64,000 bases of DNA from Amycolatopsis methanolica 239 (GCF_000739085.1 NZ_CP009110.1:1054001-1118000), one strand, 5' to 3'; shown: positions 8,185 to 17,063, counted from the stretch's first letter. Numbers and translations: made by a program. Notes: a model not told the origin generated them from the sequence alone.

Positions 8185-8995
8185 CCTCGTCCTCGGCGAG
8201 GATTTCGGCGACGGACCGGCGCTTGCGCTTGTTCTTCTCGGCCATCTCGTTGAGCACGCCGCCGGGCTTCAGTTCGCGGACCGTGAAGTACACCAGGCCC
8301 ACGATCGCCATGATCCCGAACGCGATCCACTGCAGCGCGTAGGAGAAGAACGGGCCGGCGTCGGTCTGGGGCAGCGGCAGCGCGTTGAGCACGCCCGGCT
8401 GGTCGGAGTCGAGCTGGAAGTAGCCGCTGCGGATGTCCAGGCCGCTCGACCGCGCCACCACACGGGAGTCGACGCTGTAGCTCTGCAGCTTGCCGTGGGT
8501 GGAGGCGTCGGCGAACGCGTCCCGGTTCTTCGGGTCGTTCTCGTCCTCCCGGATCCGCGCGACGATCGTCACGGTGCCCGCCGGGGGTGCGGCGTAGGGC
8601 GGGACCTCGGTGCGGGAGTCCGGCTGGACGTAGCCGCGGTCGACGAGGACGACCTGTCCGTCGGTGGCGCGGAACGGGGTGAGCACCTCGAACGCGGGCT
8701 GCCCCTGCACGGTCCGCAGCCGGGCGACGACCTCGTGTTCCGGCAGGTAGGAGCCGGTGATCTCGACGCGGGTCCACTCGGTGTTGGTGTCAGGGGCGGC
8801 GCCGGGCGGGAGAACGTCGTTCAACGGGCGCGGGTCGGCGGTGAGGGAGGCCTCGATGGCCCGGTTCTGGGCTTCGCGCTCGTCGTTGCGGGAGAACTGC
8901 CACGGCGACAGCAGCGTGAAGCAGGCGAACGCGAACGCGAGCACACCCACCACGAGGGCGAGCCAGCTCGGCCGGAGGAGGAACTTCAGCCGCAC
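8132..8995 (-). CDS. SURF1 family cytochrome oxidase biogenesis protein
   Basis: A 287-residue membrane protein with the SURF1 layout: TM1 near residues 10-30 ('ALVVGVLAFAFACFTLLSPWQFSRN'-type, with the conserved Trp-Gln after the helix), a large extracytoplasmic domain with 'VLVDRGYV', and TM2 near the C-terminus ('WIAFGIMAIVGLVYF'), then a charged cytoplasmic tail. SURF1 proteins help insert heme a into cytochrome c oxidase. Start is taken at GTG 8995, because TM1 follows at once; extension to 9136 would add 47 low-complexity residues before the membrane helix. The last 53 bp overlap cobD tail-to-tail. Confidence 0.88.
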   Translation of the reverse strand: MRLKFLLRPSWLALVVGVLAFAFACFTLLSPWQFSRNDEREAQNRAIEASLTADPRPLNDVLPPGAAPDTNTEWTRVEITGSYLPEHEVVARLRTVQGQPAFEVLTPFRATDGQVVLVDRGYVQPDSRTEVPPYAAPPAGTVTIVARIREDENDPKNRDAFADASTHGKLQSYSVDSRVVARSSGLDIRSGYFQLDSDQPGVLNALPLPQTDAGPFFSYALQWIAFGIMAIVGLVYFTVRELKPGGVLNEMAEKNKRKRRSVAEILAEDEVNETGGEDRTEQPAQRN

Positions 8996-9109
8996 ACCCC
9001 TACGGTAGGCCGTCCCCGGTGGGGGGTGTGGGGGGAGGTCAGCGCGGCGTGTGGCAGGTGACACCTGTGGTGCCTGCGCACCACGCTGCCGCGCCCCCCC
9101 CGGCCCGCT

Positions 9110-9165
9110 AACCCGCGCTTCAGCGCGCGACATCAACCCACGCCTCAGCGCGCCAGCGCCGCCTC
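9110..9165. repeat. Short direct repeat copying the 3' end of the ketosamine kinase gene
   Basis: Read on the minus strand, the end of the kinase gene plus following bases (core 'gcgcgctgaggcgtgggttg') recurs about 23-30 bp further on as 'gcgcgctgaagcgcgggtta'. Identity is about 17-18 of 23 positions. It resembles the two other gene-tail duplications in this window, though it is shorter and could be chance in GC-rich DNA. Confidence 0.45.
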
Positions 9166-10008
9166 AGCAGCCCGGAGCGCCTGCCGCGCGTAGCCGGCCC
9201 CGAACACCGCCGCGTGCATGAGCAGCGGGAACAGTTGGTGCAGCTCCACGCGCTCCCGCCAGCCGTCGGCGAGCGGGGCGTCCAGGTCCTTCGCCGCCTC
9301 CTCGTACGCGCCCAGGATGTGCTCCAGCAGCGGCGTGCCGAACAGCCGCAGCATCGCCAGGTCCGTCTCGCGGTGGCCGCCGTGCGCCGCCGGGTCGATC
9401 AGCCACACCGCGCCCTGCCCCCAGTGCACGTTGCCGCTCCACGCGTCGCCGTGCAGGCGGGACGGGGGTTCGGCCGGGCCGCCCAGCTCGGGCAGCCGCG
9501 CGCACAACCGCTCGAACACCTGCGCCTGCCCGGCGTCGTACAGGCCCTGGTCCACGCACATCCGCACGTAGGGCAGCACGCGGTGTGAACCGTAGAACGT
9601 CGCCCAGTCCGGGCACTCCTCGTTGCGCATCGGCGCGAGACCCATCCACGCGTCGGCCGGTCCGCCGGGCGGCGGCGACCCGTACGCGGGCGCGCCCCGC
9701 AGGTGCAGCCGCGCCAGACCGCGCCCGAACGCTTCCGCCGCGGCCGTCTCGGGGTACGTCGGCGGCACGTACTCCATGACGATCCACTCGTCGTCGTGCG
9801 CGTGGACCCGAGGGACGGGGACGTCGCCGTGCTCGCCGAGCCACCGCAGCCCGGCGGCTTCGGCAGCGGTCGCGCCGGGCCCGCTGCCCTGCTTGGCGAC
9901 CAGCACACCCCGCCCCTCGGCGGTCACCAGGCACACCGCGCCACCGCTGCGGCGCACCCCGGTGACCGGGACTCCCAGCAGCCGTTCGACGGCTTCGCGA
10001 ACGCTCAT
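9145..10008 (-). CDS. Fructosamine/ketosamine-3-kinase family protein
   Basis: A 287-residue kinase-like protein of the fructosamine-3-kinase/aminoglycoside-phosphotransferase fold, which phosphorylates sugar adducts on amines. Seen features: Gly-rich N-lobe strand pair, 'VAKQGSG' (putative ATP-binding Lys, ~residue 38), 'MEYVPP' hinge, catalytic loop 'LHGDAWSGNV' (Brenner-like HxDxxxxN, about residues 188-197) and the metal-binding 'IDPAAHGGHRETDLAML' (DPA replacing DFG, typical of this family). Starts at ATG 10008. It may help remove glycation damage, as reported for this family; substrate is not known here. Lies between SURF1 and LMW-PTP, same strand. Confidence 0.88.
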   Translation of the reverse strand: MSVREAVERLLGVPVTGVRRSGGAVCLVTAEGRGVLVAKQGSGPGATAAEAAGLRWLGEHGDVPVPRVHAHDDEWIVMEYVPPTYPETAAAEAFGRGLARLHLRGAPAYGSPPPGGPADAWMGLAPMRNEECPDWATFYGSHRVLPYVRMCVDQGLYDAGQAQVFERLCARLPELGGPAEPPSRLHGDAWSGNVHWGQGAVWLIDPAAHGGHRETDLAMLRLFGTPLLEHILGAYEEAAKDLDAPLADGWRERVELHQLFPLLMHAAVFGAGYARQALRAAEAALAR

Positions 10009-10075
10009 GTCCAGCACCTTTTCGTCTCCCCGCCGCCACGGTAACCGCGCGCGGCCGCGACCGCATGAGCGCGGC

Positions 10076-10549
10076 TCAGAGCCGCGCCTTCGCCCAGTCC
10101 AGCAGCGCGGGAACGGTCCGTTCGACCATCGCGAGGACCTCCTCGAACCCGTCGTCGCCGCCGTAGTACGGGTCCGGGACCTCCGCGCCGTCGGGGGCTT
10201 CCGGGTCGAAGGACCGCAGCAGCCGCACGCGCTCGGGGTCGTCCACCAGCCGCCGCAGTTCCCGCAGGTGGCCCCGGTCGGCGGCGAGCAGCAGGTCGGC
10301 GGCCAAGTGGTCGCTGTCGACCTGCGCGGCCACGTGCTTGCCGGTGTAGCCGTGCTCGCGCAGGGTCTCGCGGGCACGCGGATCGGCGGGTTCGCCGACG
10401 TGCCACGGCCCGGTGCCGGCACTGGTGACGCGGACCCGGTCGGCCAGGCCGGTGCGCTCCAGGTGCGCCCGGAAGACGATGGCCGCCATGGGGGAGCGGC
10501 AGATGTTGCCGGAACAGACGAAGCAGATGTGCAGGCTCGGCTCGGTCAC
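10076..10549 (-). CDS. Low-molecular-weight protein-tyrosine phosphatase
   Basis: A 157-residue cytosolic phosphatase. The catalytic loop C12-S-G-N-I-C-R18 (CX5R) lies at the very N-terminus, and the general acid is Asp126 in 'VPDPYYGG'. These place it with bacterial LMW-PTPs such as mycobacterial PtpA. GTG start at 10549 is chosen because an upstream start at 10591 would run into the divergent Nif3-like gene (start 10590). Only 40 bp separate the two, so they share a promoter region. In M. tuberculosis (from memory) ptpA sits beside the SURF1 gene, as here; the adjacent kinase ptkA is absent. Confidence 0.9.
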   Translation of the reverse strand: MTEPSLHICFVCSGNICRSPMAAIVFRAHLERTGLADRVRVTSAGTGPWHVGEPADPRARETLREHGYTGKHVAAQVDSDHLAADLLLAADRGHLRELRRLVDDPERVRLLRSFDPEAPDGAEVPDPYYGGDDGFEEVLAMVERTVPALLDWAKARL

Positions 10550-10589
10550 ACCCCGCAGTCTGCCCCACGCCGCATGCGAAGATCCCAAC

Positions 10590-11396
10590 ATGCCCGCGCT
10601 CGCCGAAGTGATCGCCGCACTGGAGGACGCCTACCCGCCCGCGCTCGCGGAGAGCTGGGACGCGGTCGGCCTGGTCTGCGGCGACCCCGCCGAGCCGGTC
10701 ACCGACGTCCTGATCTGCGTCGACCCGGTCGCGACCACCATCGACGAGGCCATCGAGACCGGCGTCCAGCTGGTCGTCGCGCACCACCCGCTGCTGCTGC
10801 GCGGCGTGCATGGCGTGCCCGCCGACACCCCGAAGGGCGCGCTGGTGCACCGCCTCATCCGTGCCGGCATCGCCCTGTACTGCGCGCACACGAACGCCGA
10901 CTCGGCGAACCCCGGGGTGTCCGACGCACTTGCCGGGGCGATCGGGCTGCGGGTGCTCCGCCCGCTCGACCCGCACCCGGACGGCTCCACCGGCCTCGGC
11001 CGCATCGGCGAGCTGCCGGAGCCCGAGCCGTTCGCCGCGTTCGTGCGCCGGGTGGCCGCCGCCCTGCCACGCACCGAGCCGGGCGTGCTCGGGGCCGGCG
11101 ACCCGGACCGTCTCATTAGGACGGTGGCGGTGTCCGGCGGAGCCGGGGACAGCTTCCTCGGTGCCGCGACCGCGGCCGGCGTGGACGCCTACGTCACCGC
11201 GGACCTGCGGCACCACCCCGCGGGCGAGCACCTGGAAACCGGCGTGGACGCGCCCGCACTGGTCGGCCTGACCCACTGGGCCAGCGAGTGGCCGTGGTGC
11301 GGTCAAGCCTCGGCCATCCTGCGGGACGCCTTTGCGGGTAACGTCAACGTTCACGTGTCCGCGCGCCGAACCGATCCGTGGACCATCCGTGCGTAA
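10590..11396 (+). CDS. Nif3-like dinuclear metal-centre protein
   Basis: A 268-residue protein of the NIF3/YbgI (DUF34) family, which forms hexameric toroids with paired metal ions per subunit. Metal-ligand motifs visible: 'HHPLLLRG' (about residues 66-73), '[10 protein letters not shown]' (~98-107, His and Asp) and the C-terminal '[18 protein letters not shown]' plus 'GLTHWASE'. Annotations as GTP cyclohydrolase type 2 exist for this family but are weakly supported; a metal-handling or damage-control role is generally favoured. Starts at ATG 10590. It begins an apparent three-gene operon with the zinc-ribbon protein and the RNase H/phosphatase (gaps 15 and -4 bp), the same order as in mycobacteria. 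Confidence 0.92.
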   Translation: MPALAEVIAALEDAYPPALAESWDAVGLVCGDPAEPVTDVLICVDPVATTIDEAIETGVQLVVAHHPLLLRGVHGVPADTPKGALVHRLIRAGIALYCAHTNADSANPGVSDALAGAIGLRVLRPLDPHPDGSTGLGRIGELPEPEPFAAFVRRVAAALPRTEPGVLGAGDPDRLIRTVAVSGGAGDSFLGAATAAGVDAYVTADLRHHPAGEHLETGVDAPALVGLTHWASEWPWCGQASAILRDAFAGNVNVHVSARRTDPWTIRA

Positions 11397-11411
11397 TCCG
11401 AGGGAGTACCA

Positions 11412-12149
11412 GTGAAGGCAGAGCCAGCCGTCCAGCGTCAGCTGCTCGAGCTCGCGAAAGTGGATGCCGAGCTGTCCCGGGTCGAGCACCGCCGCCGCAC
11501 CATGCCCGAGCTCGCCGAGATCGAGGGCATCCAGAAGACCCTGCGCGAGCTGCGCGACACGGCGATCCGGCACGAGACCGCCGCCTCCGACCTGGACCGC
11601 GAGATCGCCCGCCAGGAGAAGGAGATCGAGTCCGTCCGCGCCCGCGAGGACCGCGACCGCAAGCTGATCGACGGCGGCACCCTGCCCGCCAAGCAGGTCG
11701 CGGACCTGCAGCACGAGCTGGAGACCCTGGCCCGGCGCCAGAGCGCACTCGAGGACGACCTGCTGGAGCTGATGGAGCGCCGCGAAGCGCTCGGCCTGGA
11801 CGTGCAGCGCACCGGCGCCGAGGTCGACAAGACCGAGCAGGCGCTGGCCGACGTCGAGGGCCGCCGCGACGAGACGCTCAAGGACCTGGACACCACGAAG
11901 GCCCGCCGCGAAGAGGACCGCGCGAAGCTGGTGCCGCGGTTCCCCGAGGGGCTGCTGAAGCTGTACGAGCGCGTGCGCGCGCACAAGGGCATCGGCGCCG
12001 CGCTGGTGCGGGCCCGCAAGTGCCTGGCCTGCAACATGGAGTTCGACCGCAACACCGTGTCCGAGCTCAAGGCGGCCGCCGAGGACGAGGTGGTGCAGTG
12101 CGACAACTGCGGCGCGATCCTGGTGCGGACGGTGGAGTCGGGCCTGTGA
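11412..12149 (+). CDS. Coiled-coil C4-type zinc-ribbon protein
   Basis: A 245-residue protein with a long heptad-rich coiled coil (residues ~10-175, many Glu/Arg/Leu) followed by a zinc ribbon with Cys at 204, 207, 230 and 233. The family resembles Helicobacter HP0958/FlgZ and mycobacterial Rv2229c. The structure suggests a nucleic-acid or protein adaptor; the exact job is unknown. It sits between Nif3-like and RNase H genes, a context conserved across actinobacteria. The stop overlaps the next GTG start by 4 bp. Confidence 0.9.
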   Translation: MKAEPAVQRQLLELAKVDAELSRVEHRRRTMPELAEIEGIQKTLRELRDTAIRHETAASDLDREIARQEKEIESVRAREDRDRKLIDGGTLPAKQVADLQHELETLARRQSALEDDLLELMERREALGLDVQRTGAEVDKTEQALADVEGRRDETLKDLDTTKARREEDRAKLVPRFPEGLLKLYERVRAHKGIGAALVRARKCLACNMEFDRNTVSELKAAAEDEVVQCDNCGAILVRTVESGL

Positions 12150-13225
12150 GAGTGGTCGTCGAGGCCGACGGCGGTTCGCGGGGCAACCCCGGGCCCGCCG
12201 GGTACGGGGCCGTCGTCCGCGACGCCGCGACGGGCGCGGTCCTGGCCGAGCGCCAGGAGGGGCTCGGGGTGGCGACGAATAACTTCGCCGAGTACTCGGG
12301 CCTGATCGCCGGGCTGCGGGCGGCCGCCGAGGCGGGCGCCACCGAGGTCGACGTCCGGATGGACTCGAAGCTGGTGGTCGAGCAGATGTCCGGCCGCTGG
12401 AAGATCAAGCACGAGGCGTTGAAGCCGCTCGCCGAGCAGGCGCGTCAGCTGGCTGCCGGGTTCGCGGCCGTGCGCTACGAGTGGATCCCGCGCGCCGAGA
12501 ACGCGCACGCCGACCGGCTCGCCAACGAGGCGATGGACACCCAGGCGGGCAAGGGCGCGGGACCGGAGCGCACGACGCCGCAGAAGTGGACCGGCGCGCA
12601 GGGCACCCCGACGCGGATGATGCTGCTGCGGCACGGGCAGACCGCGATGTCGGTGGACCGCCGGTACTCGGGCCGCGGCGACGTGCCGCTGACCGAGCAC
12701 GGCCTGCAGCAGGCCGCGGCTGCCGCGAAACGCCTCGCCGCGCTGCCGGACCTCGGCACGGACACCGCGATCGTGACCTCCCCGCTGACCAGGGCGAAGC
12801 AGACGGCCCAGTCTGTCGCCGACGCGCTCGGCGCCCGGGTGGAAACTCATCCCGGCCTGCTGGAGACCGATTTCGGCGAGTGGGAGGGGCTGACCTTCAC
12901 CGAGGCCGCCCAGCGCGACCCCGAGCTGCACGGCCGGTGGCTGCGTGACCCGTCGGTGCCCGCGCCGGGCGGGGAGAGCTTCGACGAGGTGCACCAGCGG
13001 GTCCGCCGCACCCTGGACGAGCTGGTCGAGAGCCACGCCGGGCGGACGATCATCGTGGTCAGCCACGTCACCCCGATCAAGTCCCTGCTGCGGCTCGGCC
13101 TGGACGCGGGGCCGTCGCTGCTGTTCCGGCTGCACCTGGACCTGGCGTCGCTGTCGATCGTGGAGTTCTACCCGGACGGCAACGCGTCGGTGCGCCTGGT
13201 CAACGACATCTCGCACCTGGCCTGA
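12146..13225 (+). CDS. Bifunctional RNase HI / histidine acid phosphatase
   Basis: A 359-residue fusion. The N-terminal RNase HI domain (1-~130) has the four carboxylates of the active site: D8, E49, D73, D123; it degrades the RNA strand of RNA-DNA hybrids. The C-terminal domain (~155-359) is a histidine phosphatase with the 'LLRHGQTAMS' motif (phospho-acceptor H163) and a second His in 'VVSHVTPIKSLL'. This fusion is the actinobacterial type (Rv2228c), whose phosphatase half was annotated as CobC-like (alpha-ribazole phosphatase). Starts at GTG 12146, overlapping the zinc-ribbon gene. It ends 3 bp from the convergent AraC gene. Confidence 0.95.
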   Translation: MRVVVEADGGSRGNPGPAGYGAVVRDAATGAVLAERQEGLGVATNNFAEYSGLIAGLRAAAEAGATEVDVRMDSKLVVEQMSGRWKIKHEALKPLAEQARQLAAGFAAVRYEWIPRAENAHADRLANEAMDTQAGKGAGPERTTPQKWTGAQGTPTRMMLLRHGQTAMSVDRRYSGRGDVPLTEHGLQQAAAAAKRLAALPDLGTDTAIVTSPLTRAKQTAQSVADALGARVETHPGLLETDFGEWEGLTFTEAAQRDPELHGRWLRDPSVPAPGGESFDEVHQRVRRTLDELVESHAGRTIIVVSHVTPIKSLLRLGLDAGPSLLFRLHLDLASLSIVEFYPDGNASVRLVNDISHLA

Positions 13226-13228
13226 GCC

Positions 13229-14089
13229 TCACGGCAAGGCGGGCGCCGCGGCCCGCAGGCGCGCCGCGTCCCGGCCGGGTGGCGCGCCGAGCAGGCGGCG
13301 GTACTCCCGGCTGAACTGCGACGGGCTGTCGTAGCCGACGAGGTGCCCGACGCCGGCGACGTCGTCCGGCCGGGCCAGCAGCAGTGACCGCGCCTCCTGC
13401 AGCCGGATCCGTTTCTGGAACTGCAGCGGGCTCATCGCGGTGACCGCGCGGAAGTGCCGGTGGAACGCCGAGGCGCTCAGCCCGCACAGCCGAGCGAGCT
13501 CCGCGATCCGCATCGTCTCGGCGTAGTTTTCCCTGATCCGGCCGATCGCGCGGCCGACCAGGCTCAGGCTGCTGTCGGCGAGGCCGATCTGACGCAGCGT
13601 CGCCCCGCACGGGCCGGTGAGCAGCCGCCAGAGGATCTCCCGCTCGATCAGCGGGGCGAGCACGGGCACGTCGGCGGGCCGGTCGAGCAGCCGCAGCAGC
13701 CGGGTCACGGCGTCGAGCAGGTCGGCGTCGGCGTCCCCGGTGGCGATGGCGGGCCCGGCCGGGGTGCGCGGGGCGGGCGCCTCCAGCAGCAGCGGCGCGA
13801 TCGCGGACGGCCGCAGCACCAGCCCGGCGCCCAGCGACGGCGCCTCCAGGAAGCGGCCGGTGACCGGCAGCGCGGCGGTGACCAGGAGGAACTGGCCTGC
13901 CCGGTACTCGAACACCCGGTCGCCCAGCAGCAGCCGTTTTTCGCCCTGGGCCATCAGCACCAGCAGCGGTTCGGTGAGCGAGTGCTCCGGCTCGGTGGTG
14001 TCCACCCGGGACAGCAACAGGCCGTCGACCGGCGTCCGCAGGTCGGGGCGGGCGTGGGCCGCGATGAGGTCGCGGATCTCGTCGAGCAC
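13229..14089 (-). CDS. AraC-family transcriptional regulator
   Basis: A 286-residue regulator. The N-terminal cupin-like sensing part (about 10-170) has the 'DGLLLSRVDTTEP' opening typical of AraC_N (PF06719-type) domains. The C-terminal double helix-turn-helix (~185-280) contains 'MRIAELARLCGLSASAFHRHFRAVTAMSPLQFQKRIRL' type sequence and the second helix 'DVAGVGHLVGYDSPSQFSREYRRLLG'. It diverges from the aldo-keto reductase at 14245, which it probably controls; AraC regulators of this subfamily commonly sit next to oxidoreductases. Start is uncertain: GTG 14089 is used because the domain begins there; a TTG at 14158 is also in frame. Confidence 0.88.
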   Translation of the reverse strand: MLDEIRDLIAAHARPDLRTPVDGLLLSRVDTTEPEHSLTEPLLVLMAQGEKRLLLGDRVFEYRAGQFLLVTAALPVTGRFLEAPSLGAGLVLRPSAIAPLLLEAPAPRTPAGPAIATGDADADLLDAVTRLLRLLDRPADVPVLAPLIEREILWRLLTGPCGATLRQIGLADSSLSLVGRAIGRIRENYAETMRIAELARLCGLSASAFHRHFRAVTAMSPLQFQKRIRLQEARSLLLARPDDVAGVGHLVGYDSPSQFSREYRRLLGAPPGRDAARLRAAAPALP

Positions 14090-14244
14090 TCCTCGACGGA
14101 ACCACCCCGGCCGACGAGGCACAAGCCCGATCCGGGCGGAGTCGAGAGGATCGTGCAAGAGCCCGCGTGGATCGGTCTACCTGGTACCGGCGGCCGCGGG
14201 CTTCGATGGGAGGACCATCCGGACTGACACGAGGAGCACCTCCC

Positions 14245-15315
14245 ATGCCACTCGACCACTACCTCACCCTGGGCCGATCCGGGCTGCGCGTCAGCCCGTA
14301 CGCCCTCGGCGCGATGACCTTCGGCGACGACCCCGGTGGCGCAGGTTGCGGCGTCGAGGAGTCGGAGAAGATCCTGGCGACCTACCTCGACCGCGGCGGG
14401 AACTTCGTCGACACCGCGAACTTCTACACGAACGGGCATTCGGAGAAGATCCTCGGCGACTGGTTCGCCGCCCACCCGGGACGCCGCGACCGCGTGGTGC
14501 TGGCGACGAAGTTCTTCACCAACATGCACCCCGGCGACCCGAACGGCGGCGGCGCCGGACGGCGGTCGGTGATCGCCCAGCTCGACGAGTCGCTGCGCCG
14601 CCTGCGGACCGATCAGGTGGACCTGTACTGGCTGCACAACTGGGACCGCAACACCCCGGTCGAGGAGACGTTGCGGGCGCTCGACGACTTGGTCCGCGCC
14701 GGCAAGGTCCGCTACATCGGCTTCTCCAACACGCCCGCGTGGGTCACCGCGCAGGCCCAGACCACGGCGCTGCTGCGGGGCTGGACGCCGCTGATCGCGC
14801 TGCAGGTCGAGTACTCGCTGCTGGCGCGCACGGTCGAGGGCGAGATCGCGCCGCTGGCCGCCGACCAGGGCCTCGGGCTGGTCGCGTGGAGCCCGCTGAA
14901 GAACGGGTTCCTCTCCGGCAAGTACCGCCGGGGCGCCGCGCCGGCCGATTCCGCCCGGGCGGCCTTCGTGGGCGGTCCCGCGGAGTCCGAGCACCCGGTG
15001 ATCGAGGCGGTCGCCGCGATCGCGGAGGAGCTGGGCACGACGTCCGCCGCGGTTTCGCTGGCGTGGCTGCGGGCGCGGGGAGTGGTGCCGATCCTGGGCG
15101 CCCGGCGCTTGAACCATCTGGAGGACAACCTCGACGAGGCCGCCTTGCTGCCGGAGCACGTGCGCACCCTGGACGAGGTGTCGGCCCCGGAGCTGGCCTA
15201 CCCGGCCCCGATGCACGGCTCGCAGCGGGCGATGCTCCAGTTCGCGGGCACCTCGGTGGACGGAGAGCCCTCGACGGTGTACCCGCCACTGGCCCCCGGC
15301 ACGGTGCGCTACTAG
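14245..15315 (+). CDS. Aldo/keto reductase
   Basis: A 356-residue NADPH-dependent oxidoreductase with a TIM barrel. The catalytic tetrad pattern is seen as Asp and Tyr in 'FVDTANFYTNGHSEKILG' (about residues 54-71), Lys in 'VVLATKFF' (~89) and His in 'YWLHNWD' (~130). The cofactor end has 'ILGARRLNHLEDNL'. It belongs to the YajO/Tas-like AKR group of general aldehyde/ketone reductases. Starts at ATG 14245, 8 bp after the SD GAGGAG. Probably regulated by the divergent AraC gene. Substrate is unknown. Confidence 0.92.
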   Translation: MPLDHYLTLGRSGLRVSPYALGAMTFGDDPGGAGCGVEESEKILATYLDRGGNFVDTANFYTNGHSEKILGDWFAAHPGRRDRVVLATKFFTNMHPGDPNGGGAGRRSVIAQLDESLRRLRTDQVDLYWLHNWDRNTPVEETLRALDDLVRAGKVRYIGFSNTPAWVTAQAQTTALLRGWTPLIALQVEYSLLARTVEGEIAPLAADQGLGLVAWSPLKNGFLSGKYRRGAAPADSARAAFVGGPAESEHPVIEAVAAIAEELGTTSAAVSLAWLRARGVVPILGARRLNHLEDNLDEAALLPEHVRTLDEVSAPELAYPAPMHGSQRAMLQFAGTSVDGEPSTVYPPLAPGTVRY

Positions 15316-15323
15316 CGCGCGGT

Positions 15324-15746
15324 TCACGGGCAGGGGCGGCCGAGCGGCCCCTTCAGGCGCTCGTCCGCGAGGCCGACCAGGTGGCGGTTGCGGCGGAACA
15401 GCGCCAGTTCGAGCCGCCCGGCGCCGGCCGCATACACAAGGACCGCGTCGTAATCGCCGAGCCAGGAGTCGCCCGCGCGCGGGAACCGGACGCCCGTGAA
15501 CTCCATGGCCGGTAAGGACAGCGCAAGGGCCCGCGAGCGCCGGATGCGCGGCGTCCACCAGACGCCCGCCTCGCGCGACAGGTGCAGCCGCCCGCGGGTC
15601 CAGCGCCGGCGGCCGGCCGGCGCGCCGCGGATCGCGCAGCCGAACCCGATCTCCCGGCCCGCCTGGAAGGCCAGCCGGTCCCGGCGGAGCCGCCGCGCGC
15701 TCGGAGCGCGCGTCCAGAGTTGCGGGAGCACGCAGCCGTCCAACAT
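15324..15746 (-). CDS. Hypothetical basic protein with a possible DUF2550-like fold
   Basis: An open frame of 140 residues (or fewer with an internal start) on the minus strand, rich in Arg and Trp. Alternating strands ('RRWTRGRLHLSREAGVWWTP', 'MEFTGVRFPRAGDSWLGDYDAVLVYAAGAG', 'LELALFRRNRHLVGLADERLKG') are in the style of DUF2550/PH-like proteins of actinobacteria, but the membrane helix of DUF2550 is absent. Lies between the AKR gene (8 bp tail-to-tail) and the permease at 15756 (9 bp), so it fills its space tightly, which supports coding. Function unknown. Confidence 0.55.
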   Translation of the reverse strand: MLDGCVLPQLWTRAPSARRLRRDRLAFQAGREIGFGCAIRGAPAGRRRWTRGRLHLSREAGVWWTPRIRRSRALALSLPAMEFTGVRFPRAGDSWLGDYDAVLVYAAGAGRLELALFRRNRHLVGLADERLKGPLGRPCP

Positions 15747-15755
15747 CGTCGGAGG

Positions 15756-17018
15756 TTAGAGCACCAGCCACAGCGCGACGGTCGCCGCCGCGAGGCTCAC
15801 CGGCACGGTCGCCAGGCCGAGCCGCGTGAACTCGCCCAGGCCAGGTGCGTCCCGGCCGAGCACGCGGCGCCACAGGAGCGTCGCGAGCGAGCCGAGGTAC
15901 GTGGCGTTCGGCCCGATGTTCACGCCCAGCAGCACGGCGAGTAGCACCCCGGGCGCCGGGTGCGGGCCGAGCGCCGCCAGCAGGATCAGCGTCGCCGGGA
16001 GGTTGTTCACCAGGTTGGCCAGCGCGGCCGCCACGAACGCCGCCAGCAGCAGCCCGCCGAGGCTCGCCGTGTCCGGCAGCAACGCCCGCAGCGGGCCGCC
16101 GAGCAGGTGGTCCGACACCGCCTGGACCACGATCGCCAGCCCGAGCACGAACAGGCTGAGCAGCGGGTTCGCCGCCGCCACCAGTTGCCGGGGACTGGTC
16201 TCGCGCCGCACGAGCGCCCGCACGGCCAGGACGGCGGCGGCGATCGCGGCCACCCACCCCGGCGCGAGCCCGATCAGCGGCCCCGCGCCGAACCCGGCGA
16301 GCGTCAGCCCGATCACGACCAGCGCGAAGACCGGCGCGGCCCGGTCGACGGCGGGCGGCTCCACGCACCCGGCCAGGTCTCGCCGGAAGAACCACCCGAA
16401 GACCGCCAGCTCGACGGCGACGGTGACCAGCCACGGCAGGGCCATCAGCGCGGCGAACCCGGTGAAGGTCAGCCCGGACGCGGCGAAGGCCAGCAGGTTG
16501 GTCAGGTTCGAGACGGGCAGCAGCGTGGACGCCGAGTTGGCCAGGTGCGCGCACGCGTAGACGTGCGGCTTGGGCGGCAGGTCGAGCGTCCGCGTGGTGG
16601 CCAGGACGACCGGCGTCAGCAGGACGACGGTCGCGTCGAGGCTCAGTACCGCGGTCGTGCCCGCCGCCGCCGCGAAGGTCAACGCCAGCAACCGTCGCGG
16701 ACGGCCGCGGGAGGTAGTGGCCAGCCGGGCGCCGAGCCACCGGAACACGCCCTCGCGGTCGGCGAGGTCGGCCAGCACGAGGATCGCCGCGAGGAACCCG
16801 AGCGTCGGGGCCATCGCGGTGACCTGCGCCAGCGCTTCACCGGGCGACACCAGCCCGATGGCGAGCACGACGAGCGCGGCGGGCACGGCGACGAGCGCCT
16901 CCGGCAACCCGCGGGGGCGCGCCATGGCGAACCCGAGGACGGCGGCGAGCGCTCCGAGACTCCCGGCTGCCGCGACCACGCCCCCAACGCTAGCGACCCG
17001 CTCGCGGGTGAAGGCCAC
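15756..17018 (-). CDS. ArsB/NhaD (SLC13-type) ion permease
   Basis: A very hydrophobic protein of up to 420 residues with about 11-12 TM helices. Two inverted-repeat hallmark segments are visible: 'LSLDATVVLLTPVVLATTR' (~residues 124-142) with 'HLANSASTLLPVSNLTNLL' (~157-175), and near the C-terminus 'ANLVNNLPATLILLAALG' with 'VNIGPNATYLGSLATLLW'. Such Asn-Asn-Pro and Asn-Xxx-Thr motifs are typical of arsenite/Na+:H+/anion permeases. Substrate cannot be decided; no arsR or arsC is near. The start is uncertain: GTG 17018 lies inside a strong terminator hairpin, so a later GTG at 16979 may be the real one. Confidence 0.82.
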   Translation of the reverse strand: MAFTRERVASVGGVVAAAGSLGALAAVLGFAMARPRGLPEALVAVPAALVVLAIGLVSPGEALAQVTAMAPTLGFLAAILVLADLADREGVFRWLGARLATTSRGRPRRLLALTFAAAAGTTAVLSLDATVVLLTPVVLATTRTLDLPPKPHVYACAHLANSASTLLPVSNLTNLLAFAASGLTFTGFAALMALPWLVTVAVELAVFGWFFRRDLAGCVEPPAVDRAAPVFALVVIGLTLAGFGAGPLIGLAPGWVAAIAAAVLAVRALVRRETSPRQLVAAANPLLSLFVLGLAIVVQAVSDHLLGGPLRALLPDTASLGGLLLAAFVAAALANLVNNLPATLILLAALGPHPAPGVLLAVLLGVNIGPNATYLGSLATLLWRRVLGRDAPGLGEFTRLGLATVPVSLAAATVALWLVL

Positions 17019-17050
17019 CCCCGCGCCCCAGCGCTGCGGGGGTGGCCTTC
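17010..17050 (-). terminator. Strong hairpin terminator after the sulfone operon
   Basis: A perfect 15-bp stem (gaaggccacccccgc at 17010-17024, complement at 17036-17050) with an 11-nt loop follows the stop of the sfnB-like gene (17064). It ends the sulfone transcript and overlaps the proposed first codons of the permease gene downstream. Confidence 0.85.
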
Positions 17051-17063
17051 CGGCGACAGGTGG

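Noticed and set aside
10005-11984. 659-codon minus-strand frame across the Nif3-like and zinc-ribbon genes
   Set aside because: Antisense artefact of high GC3; the plus-strand genes have clear families and starts.
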